Assembly: GCA_004124475.1 (NCBI GenBank)
Contig: SCKK01000032.1
Coordinates: 1-39,531, forward strand
DNA from: Fidelibacterota bacterium
GTDB lineage: Bacteria; Fidelibacterota; Marinisomatia; Marinisomatales; SCKK01
Direction of reading: 5' to 3'
DNA: 39,531 nucleotides
Every line of letters starts with the position of its first letter. Position 1 is the stretch's first letter. The notes beneath the pieces were generated by a model. That model was not told the DNA's origin and made no database searches. It worked only from the letters and a program-made list of their open reading frames with translations. The position numbers and the translations under genes are program-made. Of the stretch, positions 33,318 through 39,531 are shown in pieces.

Positions 33318-34511
33318 ATGAATCCTTTGAAATCTACAGAATCGCTAAAAGAATTAATGTGTAGTTATTATCAGTCTTTTAAAACACCTGTGGCGTGGTG
33401 TACCAGCGCAGGTCCCGCTGAATTACTTCGGGCGTTTGGATTTACTGTTTATTTTCCTGAAAATCATGGGGCATTGATTGGCGTTACCCGGACAGCCAAT
33501 CACTTTATTCCCTTAGCAATTAATGCCGGATACTCCGGGGAGATCTGTTCGTATCTCACCTGTGATATTGGAGCTTATCTTGCAAAAAGCAGTCCATTGA
33601 CGAAGGCTTATGGTTTATCTTCAGTACCCCAGCCGGATCTGATTGTTTACAATACGAATCAGTGCCGTGAAGTTGCAGACTGGTTTGGCTTCTATGCGAG
33701 GGAATTTGATTGCCCAATCCATGGAATCTATCCACCTCGACACTTAGAGAATATATCGAGTGCGGAAATTGATTTGGTCGTTCACCAGCTAAAGGATCTA
33801 ATCTCTGTTTGTGAAGAAACGACGGGTGAAAAATTTGACCAGGACAGATTTATCGAAGTGTTGCGTCTGAGTAGTGAAGCAACTAATTTGTGGCAACAAG
33901 TACTTCAAACTGCAAAATCTCATCCATCTCCCATGACTTTTTTTGATGGGACTATTCACATGGGACCCATTGTGGTTCTTCGAGGAACGCAAGAGTGTGT
34001 AAACTATTATGGGACTTTACTGGATGAATTGAATGAGCGCATAAAGAACGGCGAGGGCGCTCTCGCCAACGAGAAGTATAGAATTTTTTGGGATGGGATG
34101 CCTGTGTGGGGTCGCCTCCGGGCTCTATCGGATTTGTTTGCTAAAAATAATGCTGCCGTAATAACCTCCACCTATTGCAATAGCTGGGTTTTTGACTCTT
34201 TTGATCTGAATGCACCTCTTCAATCATTGGCGCTAGCTTATACTCAGATTTTTATCAATCGTGGTGAGGAAACAAAGCTTATGATGTTAAAGAAATGGGT
34301 AGAAGATTACGAAATCGATGGCATTGTTTTCCATGATGCAAAAACATGTTTTAATAATTCCAACAACAGGTTTGGTTTGCCCGACAGATTGCGGAAAGAG
34401 ACAGGTATACCAACACTCGTCATTGAAGGAGATTTGAACGATCTGCGGTTTTACTCCGATGGGCAGAATCAAACCAAGATTGAAACGTTTATTGAACAAA
34501 TTGCTGCATGA
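33318..34511 (+). CDS. HgdB/BcrB-family iron-sulfur reductase/dehydratase subunit, unassigned
   Basis: A 397-residue protein of the 2-hydroxyacyl-CoA dehydratase D-component family, divergent from BcrB and BcrC. Family features: VAWCTSAGPAELLRAFGF near the N-terminus, GYSGEICSYLTCDIGAYLAK, a middle FFDGTIHMGPIVVLRGTQEC, and the C-terminal FHDAKTCFNNSN and IEGDLNDLRFYS blocks. Ten cysteines occur (residues 15, 28, 77, 82, 116, 132, 165, 227, 287, 344); 28, 77 or 82, and 344 align with usual cluster-ligand positions. It lies 45 bases after the ligase. Only one such subunit is present, unlike the two-subunit forms, so it may form a homodimer as double-cubane-cluster proteins do. The substrate is unknown. 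Confidence 0.85.
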   Translation: MNPLKSTESLKELMCSYYQSFKTPVAWCTSAGPAELLRAFGFTVYFPENHGALIGVTRTANHFIPLAINAGYSGEICSYLTCDIGAYLAKSSPLTKAYGLSSVPQPDLIVYNTNQCREVADWFGFYAREFDCPIHGIYPPRHLENISSAEIDLVVHQLKDLISVCEETTGEKFDQDRFIEVLRLSSEATNLWQQVLQTAKSHPSPMTFFDGTIHMGPIVVLRGTQECVNYYGTLLDELNERIKNGEGALANEKYRIFWDGMPVWGRLRALSDLFAKNNAAVITSTYCNSWVFDSFDLNAPLQSLALAYTQIFINRGEETKLMMLKKWVEDYEIDGIVFHDAKTCFNNSNNRFGLPDRLRKETGIPTLVIEGDLNDLRFYSDGQNQTKIETFIEQIAA

Positions 34512-34528
34512 AGAAATTGGATAAAAAT

Positions 34529-34627
34529 GTGTTAAAGTATTCAAGTGTTAATGTGTTTACGTGTCAATGTTTCCATGTTTTCTTACGACTTGAACACTTT
34601 GGCACTCTAACACACGAATACTTCAAA
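34529..34627. repeat. Solo inverted-repeat hairpin without a gene
   Basis: The left arm (34534-34567) contains AAGTATTC and GTGTTA; the right arm (34589-34627) contains TAACACACGAATACTT. It is the same type as the arms flanking the four-helix-bundle genes, but only about 20 bases separate the two arms. It lies between the HgdB-like gene and the ketopantoate-reductase-like gene and may be a scar or a non-autonomous version of the cassette. Confidence 0.6.
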
Positions 34628-34720
34628 GGTAGATGAACCAGCCTGAAAAACCTATAGTGCGAATCGGTTAATAACGCAAATTAAATGATGCATAGAGGGA
34701 AAAACACTAAGGAACATCCT

Positions 34721-35668
34721 ATGAATAATACTGACCAATTTCGAGTTGCTGTTATAGGGATGGGTCCTGTAGGGTCTATCATTTCGGCTCACCTTGTTGA
34801 AGCGGGGGCAGATGTTGTTGTCTGTGACATTAATCGAAGGCGTATTGATGCTATCAGAGCCAATGGAATTATCCTGCGAAACACCATTGAAAAAACAATC
34901 CCGGTAGCTCTGACCTCATACACAATCTCTGAATTATCAGAGTATGATTTAGATCTGATTATAATTTCGGTTAAGTGTTCCTATTTGAAGTCTGTTCTTG
35001 GCGAAATCCGGCAGATAGATTCTGGGGAGGTCTTTTTTATGAGTGCACAGAATGGGATTGGGACAGAACAAGATATTGCTTCTCATTTCTCAAAGGAACG
35101 TACGCTTCGAATGGTTATTAATTTTGCGGGTAACATGATTGATACGGTTGAGGCTGTAGATGTTACCTTTTTCAATCCCCCCAATTACGTTTCTGCTCTC
35201 TCTACTGAGGGAAGAGAAATTGAGCAAAATTTTATACTACTTTTAAATTCAGTGGAACTGACAACGAAATCTTCCGATGATATTCAGAATCACATCTGGC
35301 AGAAGGCAATTTTGAATATTGCCCTTTGTGCTCTCAGTGCAATCCTTGGAAAAACAATGGGTGAAGTGATGTCTTTTCCTCCGACTCTGAAACTGGTTGA
35401 GTCTGTTCTTCAAGAGTCGATAGCAATAGCAGAAGCTAAGGGCATTAATCTTGGGCCCGAGTTTCCGGATGCTGCCATTGGCTATCTTAATAAGGGAGGA
35501 CCACATAAACCGACCATGCTTGTTGATATAGAGAATAAACTCCTTACAGAGATTGATTACCTGAATGGGAAGATTGTGGAGTATGGCAAGAAGCATGGAT
35601 TGGCTACTCCTTTGAATTATACTTTGACTGCTATGGTAAAATTATTGGAGTCAAGTTACCATGACTGA
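34721..35668 (+). CDS. Ketopantoate reductase (PanE/ApbA)-family dehydrogenase
   Basis: Start chosen at the ATG at 34721, which follows AAGGA; the frame is open 12 codons upstream. The 315-residue protein has an N-terminal Rossmann motif (RVAVIGMGPVGSIISAHL, with VVCDINRRR for NADPH recognition) and the ApbA C-terminal domain. Catalytic-type residues are visible: K in HIWQKAILNIALCALSA, and the HKPTMLVDIENKLLTEIDYL block with N in YLNG. It normally reduces 2-oxoacids at NADPH expense. Its gene overlaps the activase start by 8 bases, indicating coupled translation with the HgdC-like protein. Panthothenate synthesis is unlikely here; reduction of an oxo-group in the aromatic route is conjecture. 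Confidence 0.85.
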   Translation: MNNTDQFRVAVIGMGPVGSIISAHLVEAGADVVVCDINRRRIDAIRANGIILRNTIEKTIPVALTSYTISELSEYDLDLIIISVKCSYLKSVLGEIRQIDSGEVFFMSAQNGIGTEQDIASHFSKERTLRMVINFAGNMIDTVEAVDVTFFNPPNYVSALSTEGREIEQNFILLLNSVELTTKSSDDIQNHIWQKAILNIALCALSAILGKTMGEVMSFPPTLKLVESVLQESIAIAEAKGINLGPEFPDAAIGYLNKGGPHKPTMLVDIENKLLTEIDYLNGKIVEYGKKHGLATPLNYTLTAMVKLLESSYHD

Positions 35669-36467
35669 TCATTTCCTTGGCATAGATCTGGGCTCCTCTT
35701 TTACAAAATTGTGTGTTATTGATAGTGATGATAAAGTCCGGTTCAAGACGGTATTCCCAACGTTAAGTCGAAACAGGCATAAACTACAGGAGAATCTCGA
35801 TTTTGTGTATGAAAAGTTTGCAATTCAATCAAGATGTGTTACAGGGTATGGGAGAATTACCTATGCCGATTGTGATGTAAAAAAAACGGAACTGATTTGC
35901 TCGGCAGTGGGCGCCTCGAAAGATTTCCCCTATCGGAAAACGGTTATCGATATTGGGGGAGAGGATGTTAAAATTATCGCCTGTGATGGATCGGGTAAAG
36001 TTGAGCATTTTCACATGAATGATAAATGTGCGGCAGGAACGGGGGCTTTCATCATGGAAGTGGCTGAAAAAGCAGAATTGGGTGACGAAGATATGTCCCA
36101 GTTGGCTAAGTCTTCTGACTCTGCTAAAGAATTGAACAGTTTCTGTACCGTATTTGCAAAGACGGAGATTCTCCAGTGGAAGTTTGCGGGCGTTCCGCCA
36201 GAAGATATGGCAAAGGGAATCTACTTGTCTATAGTGAACCGAATAGTGAAGATGAGTTATGATCGGAATCTACCTGTGATTCTATGCGGAGGAGTGATTG
36301 ATTTCCACCCGTACATTAGTGAATTACTGAAAGAAAGGTTACCTATGGAAATGCACGTTCCGGAAGATCCTCAATATATCAGTGCCTATGGGGCAGCTTT
36401 GATTGCCATGAGAGAAGCTGATCGGCTTAAATCTTCTGCCCATCTGGTAAGTTCTGTTGAAGGATGA
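35661..36467 (+). CDS. HgdC/BadF-type ATP-dependent activase, second system
   Basis: A 268-residue ASKHA ATPase: GIDLGSSFTKLCVIDSDD, TGYGRITYADCDVKKTELIC, VIDIGGEDVKIIACDGSG, NDKCAAGTGAFIMEVAEKAE, FCTVFAKTEILQWKFAG and LCGGVIDFHPYISEL. Cysteines 123 and 162 would bind the bridging 4Fe-4S cluster of a homodimer, as in 2-hydroxyglutaryl-CoA dehydratase activator. The second phosphate motif has E where family members carry Q (GGED for GGQD). Its ATG lies within the end of the ketopantoate-reductase-like gene. It probably feeds electrons to the HgdB-like subunit encoded upstream; it is distinct in sequence from both BcrA and BcrD. Confidence 0.9.
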   Translation: MTDHFLGIDLGSSFTKLCVIDSDDKVRFKTVFPTLSRNRHKLQENLDFVYEKFAIQSRCVTGYGRITYADCDVKKTELICSAVGASKDFPYRKTVIDIGGEDVKIIACDGSGKVEHFHMNDKCAAGTGAFIMEVAEKAELGDEDMSQLAKSSDSAKELNSFCTVFAKTEILQWKFAGVPPEDMAKGIYLSIVNRIVKMSYDRNLPVILCGGVIDFHPYISELLKERLPMEMHVPEDPQYISAYGAALIAMREADRLKSSAHLVSSVEG

Positions 36468-36484
36468 TTTTACGGTGTTCATAA

Positions 36485-37054
36485 ATGGTATAAGGTATAT
36501 GGGTATAGGGTATATGGGGGAAATGAATAGAAATTGAGTGATAGTGATAATTTTTCTCCATTTGATCAAAAGTTTGGTATGGAAGATAGTATTAGTGTTA
36601 ATGAACCCTCTTTGAATTATGATTCTAAGAGAGATTTTACTTCATTAGATGCTTGGAAGAAAGCTCGTGATGTGAAACTGTTCTTTTACAATCAAGTACT
36701 TCCAAAGTTACCAGTTGAAGAGAAATACAACTTGGGAAGTCAAATACGAGATTCAGGAGTAAGCGCTACGGCGAATATTGCCGAGGGTTACGGACGATTT
36801 CATTATAAAGAAGGGGTTCAATTTTATAGAATCTCACGGGCATCTATATATGAACTAAAAGACCATCTTATTAGCTGTTTAGATTTCAGATACATAGACA
36901 AGGAGCTATTAAACAAAGGTATTGATTTAATTGAGACAGCAAAACAGGTATTGAACGGTTATATCCAATTTGTTAAAAAACAGATATAATGAAGTCTTTT
37001 AACATAATGACACCCCTCTTCAATCAAACCATATACCGTATACCCTATACCATT
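36485..37054. mobile_element. Inverted-repeat-flanked four-helix-bundle cassette C (before had)
   Basis: The left arm at 36485-36511 reads ATGGTATAAGGTATATGGGT and onward; the right arm at 37028-37054 reads ATACCGTATACCCTATACCA. They pair at about 22 of 27 positions, with a perfect 9-bp outer core. A different four-helix-bundle gene lies between them. The arm sequence differs from cassettes A and B (GGTATA words instead of GTGTT words), but the plan is the same. Inserted between the second activase gene and had. Confidence 0.6.
36534..36989 (+). CDS. Four-helix-bundle protein (23S rRNA intervening-sequence family), copy C
   Basis: A 151-residue product from the TTG at 36534; an ATG at 36579 is an alternative that removes 15 residues. 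The four-helix-bundle pattern is clear: LDAWKKARDVKLFFYNQVLP, EEKYNLGSQIRDSGVSATAN, IAEGYGRFHYKEGVQFYRIS, RASIYELKDHLISCLDF. It differs from copies A and B in length and sequence, so it was acquired independently. It is on the same strand as the catabolic genes and is enclosed by GGTATA-rich inverted repeats. Role unknown; no reverse transcriptase or variable repeat is nearby, so a diversity-generating accessory role is not supported. Confidence 0.75.
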   Translation: MSDSDNFSPFDQKFGMEDSISVNEPSLNYDSKRDFTSLDAWKKARDVKLFFYNQVLPKLPVEEKYNLGSQIRDSGVSATANIAEGYGRFHYKEGVQFYRISRASIYELKDHLISCLDFRYIDKELLNKGIDLIETAKQVLNGYIQFVKKQI

Positions 37055-37086
37055 GATTTCTTCGTATATGTAAAAGTTAGGTTAGT

Positions 37087-38169
37087 ATGAATGGTCGACT
37101 TCAAGGTTTTGAAGGATGTGCTTGGCAGATGAACTCTGTCAAAGCGCCATTCGAACTTGTAAAGTTACATCAACCAGTAATAAAAGAGGATGAAGCTCTA
37201 ATAGAAATAGCAGGTTGCGGAGTGTGTCATACGGATTTGAGTTTTTGGTACCACGGAGTTCCAACTCGTCACAAATTGCCTCTTGTTTTGGGACACGAAA
37301 TCAGCGGAACCGTGATTGACGGTCCTTCAGAATTAATGGGTAAACCCGTGATTATTCCGGCAGTTCTGCCTTGTGGTGAGTGTGACCTTTGCCAAAAGGG
37401 ACGAAGTAATATCTGCCAGCACCAGAAAATGCCCGGAAATGATTTCAATGGAGGATTTGCCAGTCATGTTGTTGTACCCTCACAATACTTGGCTCTCGTT
37501 CCTGAACAGATTCTGGAGGAATACTCACTTGCCGAACTTTCGGTGGTTGCTGATGCGGTTTCCACCCCTTATCAGGTGGTTACCAAAAGCAATCTTCTGC
37601 CGGGTGAATTTGCTGTTATAATCGGAGTTGGTGGTGTGGGTGTCTACACTGCCCAATTGGCGCAAATATTGGGGGGAAAAGTGCTGGCAATCGACATTTC
37701 ACAGGAGAGATTGGATGGTTTGGCTGAAGTGGGTATTACCTCGGTATTTAATAATGCCGGTCTTGAAATCAAGGAGGTCAAAAAAAGGGTCAAGGAAATT
37801 TGTCTGCAGTTGGATGCACCTCAGCACAGTTGGAAAATCTATGAGATGTCCGGTACCCGTGCTGGACAGGAACTGTCATATGCTCTTTTGAGTATTGCCG
37901 GCACTCTCTCTATTGTGGGATTCACGATGGAGAAGCTTAAAGTGCGTTTGAGTAATCTCATGGCTTTTGATGCTCAGGTTATAGGGACATGGGGTTGCAA
38001 ACCGGAGTTGTATCCTGAGGTCATTAAATTGATTGAAGATGGGAAGTTGAAGCTCAAACCATTCACGGAGACTTTTCCCATGTCAAAAATAAACGATGTA
38101 TTTCAAAAGACGTTGGAACATAAACTTTTAAAAAGATCGGTGCTTGTACCGGATTTTGAGAAGAATTAA
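37087..38169 (+). CDS. had: 6-hydroxycyclohex-1-ene-1-carbonyl-CoA dehydrogenase
   Basis: A 360-residue zinc-type medium-chain alcohol dehydrogenase. Catalytic zinc ligands: C47 in GCGVCHTDLSFW and H70-E71 in LVLGHEISGTV. Structural zinc: C96, C99, C102 and C110 in PCGECDLCQKGRSNIC. Cofactor binding: VIIGVGGVGVYTAQLAQILG, followed by AIDIS. The early EGCAWQMNS and the VADAVSTPYQVV stretch match Had of anaerobic benzoate degraders. The enzyme oxidises the alcohol formed by hydration of the dienoyl-CoA to 6-oxocyclohex-1-ene-1-carbonyl-CoA with NAD+. It is followed 89 bases later by oah, which uses the product. Confidence 0.9.
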   Translation: MNGRLQGFEGCAWQMNSVKAPFELVKLHQPVIKEDEALIEIAGCGVCHTDLSFWYHGVPTRHKLPLVLGHEISGTVIDGPSELMGKPVIIPAVLPCGECDLCQKGRSNICQHQKMPGNDFNGGFASHVVVPSQYLALVPEQILEEYSLAELSVVADAVSTPYQVVTKSNLLPGEFAVIIGVGGVGVYTAQLAQILGGKVLAIDISQERLDGLAEVGITSVFNNAGLEIKEVKKRVKEICLQLDAPQHSWKIYEMSGTRAGQELSYALLSIAGTLSIVGFTMEKLKVRLSNLMAFDAQVIGTWGCKPELYPEVIKLIEDGKLKLKPFTETFPMSKINDVFQKTLEHKLLKRSVLVPDFEKN

Positions 38170-38210
38170 CCACGAAGGCACAAAGAGATCAGGAGTGAAT
38201 TCCAGCATCG

Positions 38211-38237
38211 GTGACGGTGCAACCGTCGCTGACGTTT
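38211..38237 (+). terminator. Hairpin plus T5 upstream of oah
   Basis: GACGGT (38213-38218) and ACCGTC (38222-38227), extended by one pair and one G-T, form a GC-rich stem with a three-base loop. TTTTT follows at 38234-38238. It sits 21 bases before the oah ATG and could attenuate read-through from had or act as a processing site. No ribosome binding site is hidden by it. Confidence 0.35.
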
Positions 38238-38258
38238 TTAACAGGGGGTTTTGCATAA

Positions 38259-39344
38259 ATGAACAAAAAACTCGTTAGTCATAATCTTGTCGAGAAGGAC
38301 TTTACTGAAATTATCTATGAATTGCGTACTTGCCTGGATAACGCTGGTGAGCAGGTCAAAGGACTCTACAACGCCTGGATTTTCCTGAACAATCCCAAGC
38401 AGTATAATTCCTATACAACTGAGGCGGTTAAGGAGATTATTCTTGCTTTCCGTCAGGCGTCGAACGATCGGTCTGTGGTGGCGGTAGTTTTCACGGCAGT
38501 TGGAGATAAAGCATTTTGTACAGGTGGGAACACAAAGGAATATGCCGAATATTACGCCGGAAGACCTCTGGAATACAAACAGTACATGCGACTTTTCAAC
38601 GATATGATCACCTCGATTCTCCATTGTGACAAACCGGTTATCTGCAGGGTGAATGGAATGCGGATCGCAGGGGGACAGGAAATTGGGATGGCGTGCGATT
38701 TCTCCATTGCGAGTGATTTAGCTGTGTTTGGCCAGGCAGGACCCAGACATGGAAGTGCTCCGGACGGAGGAAGCACAGATTTTCTGCATCTGTATGTGGG
38801 AATTGAACGAGCTATGCAAAGTGGTACTCTGTGCGACATTTGGAGCGCTTACGAAGCCAAGAATTTTGGACTTATTTCAGAAGCTGTCCAAGTACTGAAG
38901 GTAGATGGTGAATTTGTTCGGAATCCACTTGTAGTAACCGATCGCTGGCTGGATGAAACCGGTGAGGTGGTTTATGGACAGCGAAAAGTAGGTAAAGATC
39001 TCGTTGCTGGAAAGGAGTTTCTCGCAAAAGGAACCATTGATCTTTCGCCTCTCGATGGAGCAGTAAATGCCATGGCAACCAAACTCCTGTACCTTATGCC
39101 AGATTGCTTAAATAAAACCCTAAATAGTTTACGGAAGAAAAAATTAGAGCACTGGGACCGGAATCAACAGAGTAATCGGGACTGGTTGGCGCTTAATATG
39201 ATGACAGAGGCAAAAGCGGGGTTCAGAGCCTTCAATGAAGGACCCAAAGGGAACCGGGTGGTGGATTTCATCAAGTTGCGCCGGATGTTGGCAGAGGGAC
39301 ATCCTTGGGATGATGAACTTATAGACGCTATTATGCCAAAGTGA
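38259..39344 (+). CDS. oah: 6-oxocyclohex-1-ene-1-carbonyl-CoA hydrolase (BamA/Oah)
   Basis: A 361-residue crotonase-fold enzyme matching Oah/BamA closely: LYNAWIFLNNPKQYNSYTTE, FTAVGDKAFCTGGNTKEYAE, YYAGRPLEYKQYMRLFNDMI, RVNGMRIAGGQEIGMACDFS, FGQAGPRHGSAPDGGSTDFL, WLALNMMTEAKAGFRAFNEG and the C-terminal DELIDAIMPK. BamA adds water across 6-oxocyclohex-1-ene-1-carbonyl-CoA and cleaves the ring to 3-hydroxypimelyl-CoA. It is the standard marker for anaerobic monoaromatic degradation and is normal in length. It ends the cluster in this window; a dienoyl-CoA hydratase gene, expected nearby in most degraders, is not seen. Confidence 0.95.
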   Translation: MNKKLVSHNLVEKDFTEIIYELRTCLDNAGEQVKGLYNAWIFLNNPKQYNSYTTEAVKEIILAFRQASNDRSVVAVVFTAVGDKAFCTGGNTKEYAEYYAGRPLEYKQYMRLFNDMITSILHCDKPVICRVNGMRIAGGQEIGMACDFSIASDLAVFGQAGPRHGSAPDGGSTDFLHLYVGIERAMQSGTLCDIWSAYEAKNFGLISEAVQVLKVDGEFVRNPLVVTDRWLDETGEVVYGQRKVGKDLVAGKEFLAKGTIDLSPLDGAVNAMATKLLYLMPDCLNKTLNSLRKKKLEHWDRNQQSNRDWLALNMMTEAKAGFRAFNEGPKGNRVVDFIKLRRMLAEGHPWDDELIDAIMPK

Positions 39345-39405
39345 GGTTATCATCGATACGGTGGAAAATTGACATCAATAGCTTCCCCTTTTATGGATAG
39401 GAAAT

Positions 39406-39426
39406 CACTACTGTCCGGTTAAAATA
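39406..39426. repeat. Right copy of a possible IS terminal inverted repeat
   Basis: CACTACTGTCCGGTTAAAATA is the reverse complement, apart from two or three positions, of the repeat at 107-125. The IS body would extend to the right, out of the window. It overlaps the stop of the reading frame below, as IS ends commonly do. Confidence 0.5.
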
Positions 39427-39531
39427 GCGCTAATTGAGGCACAGGTTCCCTTGCCTTCTTGACTGTTTTCACGTTTAAGGACAAAATATCGATTAAATTT
39501 GTCCGTTCCATCAGAATTTCTTTGATCATTC
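39419..39531 (-). CDS. Possible transposase C-terminus (partial at window edge)
   Basis: On the minus strand an open frame runs from the window edge to a stop at 39419-39421 and ends MERTNLIDILSLNVKTVKKA followed by REPVPQLALF. The composition and position, ending inside an inverted repeat, fit the C-terminal end of an IS4-like transposase, but no catalytic residues are in view. Only about 37 codons are present, so family assignment is tentative. Confidence 0.35.
   Translation of the reverse strand, partial: MIKEILMERTNLIDILSLNVKTVKKAREPVPQLALF

Noticed and set aside
33318-34511. Calling this gene a second bcrB, or hgdB, or a double-cubane protein
   Set aside because: Family membership is clear, but the sequence differs from BcrB and BcrC in this window and the substrate-defining residues cannot be judged by eye.
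26616-36989. Four-helix-bundle proteins as Avd components of a diversity-generating retroelement
   Set aside because: No reverse transcriptase and no template/variable repeat pair is visible in the window.

Overview
The window looks like a chromosomal contig from an uncultured, AT-rich, Gram-negative bacterium of the FCB group (Fibrobacterota/Chlorobiota/Bacteroidota and relatives; Marinimicrobia-, Calditrichota- or KSB1-like lineages fit best). Grounds: a giant secreted protein ending in a type IX/FlgD-like C-terminal sorting domain, a decayed second copy of that domain, a FecR plus CHASE2-cyclase pair, lipoproteins, and repeated four-helix-bundle (23S-intervening-sequence type) genes. No rRNA, tRNA or CRISPR was seen, so the phylum is inference.

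Layout. 1-610: an inverted repeat that may be an IS end, then hicB followed by a frameshifted hicA. 789-4288 (minus): oligopeptide-type ABC importer (lipoprotein receptor and two permeases). 4439-9378 (plus): YwaF-like membrane protein, an unknown secreted protein, a lipoprotein of the endonuclease/exonuclease/phosphatase fold, a probable outer-membrane protein and a diacylglycerol-kinase-family lipid kinase. 9379-17176: sorting-domain remnant, CsgG-like protein, and a 2116-residue surface protein with six near-identical FG-GAP repeats. 17296-21055: FecR protein, CHASE2-adenylate cyclase, small secreted protein. 21375-24578: methyltransferase, beta-helix protein, P-type ATPase remnant, small ribbon-helix-helix protein with a palindromic operator. 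24858-39344: the main interest, an anaerobic aromatic-degradation cluster.

The cluster encodes a MarR regulator, the four subunits of a class I ATP-dependent benzoyl-CoA reductase in the order bcrC-bcrB-bcrA-bcrD, an acyl-CoA ligase, and, after an unusual insert, 6-hydroxycyclohex-1-ene-1-carbonyl-CoA dehydrogenase (had) and 6-oxocyclohex-1-ene-1-carbonyl-CoA hydrolase (oah/bamA). Together these would activate an aromatic acid, reduce the ring at the cost of ATP, oxidise the alcohol and hydrolytically open the ring. The dienoyl-CoA hydratase (dch) and the ferredoxin donor are not in the window.

Two things stand out. First, between the ligase and had sits a second ATP-driven radical-reductase module: one HgdB/BcrB-like iron-sulfur subunit, a ketopantoate-reductase-family protein, and an HgdC-like activase whose start overlaps the reductase stop. 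It has one large subunit instead of two and no recognised substrate. Second, three four-helix-bundle genes lie between the catabolic genes, each enclosed by imperfect inverted repeats, and at least two gene-less relatives of these hairpins occur elsewhere. They resemble 23S rRNA intervening sequences that have moved into protein-coding operons. Two of them are recent duplicates (about 89% protein identity) with different N-terminal lesions. A separate family of paired mini-hairpins and a possible IS pair bounding the window add to a picture of active small-element traffic.
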